From Candidatus Gastranaerophilales bacterium (lineage in GTDB: Bacteria > Cyanobacteriota > Vampirovibrionia > Gastranaerophilales > Gastranaerophilaceae), in NCBI GenBank assembly GCA_944323945.1, contig CALUUL010000081.1:1-6973 (forward strand): a stretch of DNA of 6,973 bases, in the 5' to 3' direction. Below the pieces are notes generated by a model, which had not been told where the DNA came from, made no database searches, and saw only the letters and a list, made by a program, of their open reading frames with translations. Positions 5,501-6,973 of the stretch are shown here, one piece after another. Within the stretch, counting starts at the first letter, position 1; every line of letters starts with the position of its first letter. Position numbers and translations under genes: made by a program.

Positions 5501-5931
5501 TAGCGAAGCCTTTCAAAATAATCTTTAAGCATTTTAATACTTTCTTCTTCCATAATGCCTGATTTTACTTCTAATTCATATCCCATAATTTTTCGCATAT
5601 CAGATTTTGAACCAAAAGCCCCATTTAATAAATCACTTGCACCATAATATAATTTAGAAATTCTTGCTTGGAGAATTGCACTTGCACACATTGGACAAGG
5701 CTCAAGCGTAACATACATTTCACAACCATTTAAACGCCAATTTTTCAATTTTTTATTAGCTCTTTGAATTGCAAGCATTTCAGCATGATTGATTGCATTA
5801 CGGCTTTTTTCTCTTTCATTGACTGCTTGTGCAATAATTTTTCCATCCTTTACAATTATTGCAGCAACAGGAATATCATTTCCTGATTTTTTAGCTAAAT
5901 CAATTGCTATTTTCATATAATCAGTATTCAT
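5500..5931 (-). CDS. tadA: tRNA-specific adenosine deaminase TadA
   Basis: TadA deaminates A34 to inosine in the anticodon of tRNA-Arg(ACG), allowing one tRNA to read several Arg codons; it is usually essential. The 143-residue reading has the cytidine/deoxycytidylate-deaminase zinc site: HAE (49-51, His49 as ligand, Glu51 as proton shuttle) and PCPMC (78-82, Cys79 and Cys82 as ligands). Also present are IPVAAIIV (20-27), NAINHAEMLAI (45-55), MYVTLEPCPMCASAI (72-86), the substrate-loop region YYGASD (95-100) and NGAFGSKSD (103-111). I chose the ATG at 5931 because MNTDYMKIAIDLAKKSG matches the normal TadA start; ATG at 5937 (two codons longer) is also possible. A reading from 5976 would add residues out of keeping with the family and run deep into the kinase gene. 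As chosen, the start overlaps the kinase stop by 11 bases, and the only ribosome-site-like bases (GATGG) are weak, so coupling is likely. The stop overlaps the next ATG by one base. Confidence 0.9.
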   Translation of the reverse strand: MNTDYMKIAIDLAKKSGNDIPVAAIIVKDGKIIAQAVNEREKSRNAINHAEMLAIQRANKKLKNWRLNGCEMYVTLEPCPMCASAILQARISKLYYGASDLLNGAFGSKSDMRKIMGYELEVKSGIMEEESIKMLKDYFERLR

Positions 5932-6973
5932 AACCATCTTTATAAACAGGTAATATAACTTTTGCAGTAAAAACATTATCTTGCGTTGATTTTAAATGAA
6001 CACTTCCATTCATCGCTTCAACAAGACCTTTTACTATATATAGTCCTAAACCTGTTCCTCTCGTTGTTCTTGTAGTCTTATCATCTATTCTTATAAACTT
6101 ATCAAACAATGTATGCAATACTTGTTTTTCTATATAATCAGATTTATTTATAACTTTAATTATAACTTTCTCTTCATCATATTTTGCTTCTATTTTTATA
6201 GGTGTATCAGGATATGCATATTTATTTGCATTACCTAATAAATTTATCATTACTTGTTCTAATCTGTCTTTATCAGCTAATATTAAAGGAAAATCGTGTG
6301 GGATGTTTGTTTCTATTACTCTCGACTCTATATTTTTTACTGAATATATAGACGCTTCTACTATATTTATAAGATTTACAGGTTCTATATTTATATTTAA
6401 TCTAGCGCCTTCAATATCAGGAATTACAAGCAAATCTTCAATCATACGAGATAATCTTTCCGATTGCTGTTTTATAATCAATAAAGATTTATGTTTTGTT
6501 TCTTCATCTATTTTTATATCTGTTCTTAAAAGACGTGAAGTATAACCTCTAATACTTGTTAAAGGAGTCCTTAATTCATGACTTACTGTATCCACCAAAT
6601 TTGACCTAAAACTGTCTAGCAACTTTAATTCTTTATTTTTTTGTTTCAACTTTTTATAAGAAGAATTAATCTCATCAATCATACTATTAAATTCTTCAGC
6701 TAAGAAAATAATTTCTCTTGGTGTCATTATATTTATCAATGGAGTAATTGGCTTTTTATAGTTTCCTCTTGAAACTGCAATTATACCTTTGAATAATTGT
6801 CTTATATTTAAATATAAGTACGAACTATATAAAAGAACTAAAAATATTGTAAAAGCAGCAGCTATTAAAAAAGCAAGAAGAATTTTAAACCTAGCTTTAT
6901 TAATTGTTGATTTTGTTAATTCTTTTGAGGTATTAACTATTACAATTAAATTCAAATCTTTAATTTTTAAGTA
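5921..6973 (-). CDS. Membrane sensor histidine kinase, N-terminus beyond the window
   Basis: The frame is open to the window edge: six further codons precede a TTG at 6955, so that TTG is not a real start and the gene continues outside. Numbering the 350 visible residues from the edge: a short tail of an outer sensing domain (1-29, Tyr-Leu-Lys at the very start), one membrane segment (about 30-52), a HAMP linker (about 53-107), a coiled-coil stretch, HisKA with VSHELRTPLTS (130-140) and phospho-accepting His132, and an HATPase_c domain (about 230-343). The N box is QVMINLLGNANKY (240-252) and the G2 box GTGLGLYIVKGL (307-318). The usual G1 box D-x-G-x-G is replaced by N276-K-S278-D-Y280, with FDKF (290-293) intact just after. 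The ligand and partner response regulator are not visible. It overlaps tadA by 11 bases downstream and ends in TGA at 5921-5923. Confidence 0.88.
   Translation of the reverse strand, partial: YLKIKDLNLIVIVNTSKELTKSTINKARFKILLAFLIAAAFTIFLVLLYSSYLYLNIRQLFKGIIAVSRGNYKKPITPLINIMTPREIIFLAEEFNSMIDEINSSYKKLKQKNKELKLLDSFRSNLVDTVSHELRTPLTSIRGYTSRLLRTDIKIDEETKHKSLLIIKQQSERLSRMIEDLLVIPDIEGARLNINIEPVNLINIVEASIYSVKNIESRVIETNIPHDFPLILADKDRLEQVMINLLGNANKYAYPDTPIKIEAKYDEEKVIIKVINKSDYIEKQVLHTLFDKFIRIDDKTTRTTRGTGLGLYIVKGLVEAMNGSVHLKSTQDNVFTAKVILPVYKDGYEY

Noticed and set aside
5932..5976. Longer tadA start adding 15 residues
   Set aside because: The added residues (MFLLQKLYYLF...) are not part of TadA proteins and arise from the out-of-frame end of the kinase gene; the ATG at 5931 gives the family-typical N-terminus.
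6303..6545. Plus-strand open frame of 80 codons opposite the histidine kinase
   Set aside because: It is antisense to the HisKA and HATPase region, with no ribosome site and no recognisable product.
1..6973. CRISPR array, tRNA or rRNA gene, insertion sequence or prophage attachment site
   Set aside because: No regularly spaced repeats, no cloverleaf-forming GC-rich segments, no transposase or integrase coding sequence and no terminal inverted repeats were seen.

Overview
This is a low-GC bacterial window with no mobile element, CRISPR array or RNA gene that I can see. Codon use is standard: TAA, TAG and TGA all act as stops, so this is not a mycoplasma-type code. The AT-richness, the housekeeping genes and the style of the parvulin and TIGR02757 proteins would fit a gut-type low-GC lineage such as Gastranaerophilales (Vampirovibrionia), a Clostridia-like Firmicute or Brachyspira. 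I lean to the first, but this is inference and no feature here settles it.

Layout. At the left edge, on the minus strand, lie the first 17 codons of dnaK. Next, also on the minus strand, is a very AT-rich gene for a polytopic membrane protein of about 11 segments with an acidic motif in its first outer loop; it resembles GT-C-type glycosyltransferases in layout only. A divergent 89-bp spacer separates it from a plus-strand run: nanE (ManNAc-6-P epimerase), nanK (ROK sugar kinase), a short membrane-anchored parvulin peptidyl-prolyl isomerase, and an unrecognised 237-residue protein with a coiled-coil C-terminus and its own good promoter. A hairpin with flanking A and T tracts, usable on both strands, separates this run from a tight minus-strand cluster read from the right edge: a sensor histidine kinase (5' end outside the window), tadA (tRNA adenosine deaminase) and a TIGR02757/DUF2400 gene. 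These last three overlap end to start.

How the genes work together. NanK and NanE form the middle of the amino-sugar salvage route: ManNAc is phosphorylated to ManNAc-6-P and then epimerised to GlcNAc-6-P. Sialate lyase (NanA), NagA and NagB are not in the window. The nanE promoter is the best regulatory signal here: a near-consensus sigma-70-type promoter whose 18-bp spacer begins with an 18-bp perfect palindrome (overlapping the last two bases of the -35), and whose -10 box lies so close to the ATG that the mRNA should be leaderless. The minus-strand kinase-tadA-TIGR02757 group is probably one transcript with translational coupling.

I found no convincing new multi-gene system. The points most worth a second look are the leaderless, palindrome-bearing nanE promoter, the altered zinc motif of the ROK kinase, the degenerate ATP-binding G1 box of the histidine kinase, and the two unrecognised proteins (membrane protein and coiled-coil protein).
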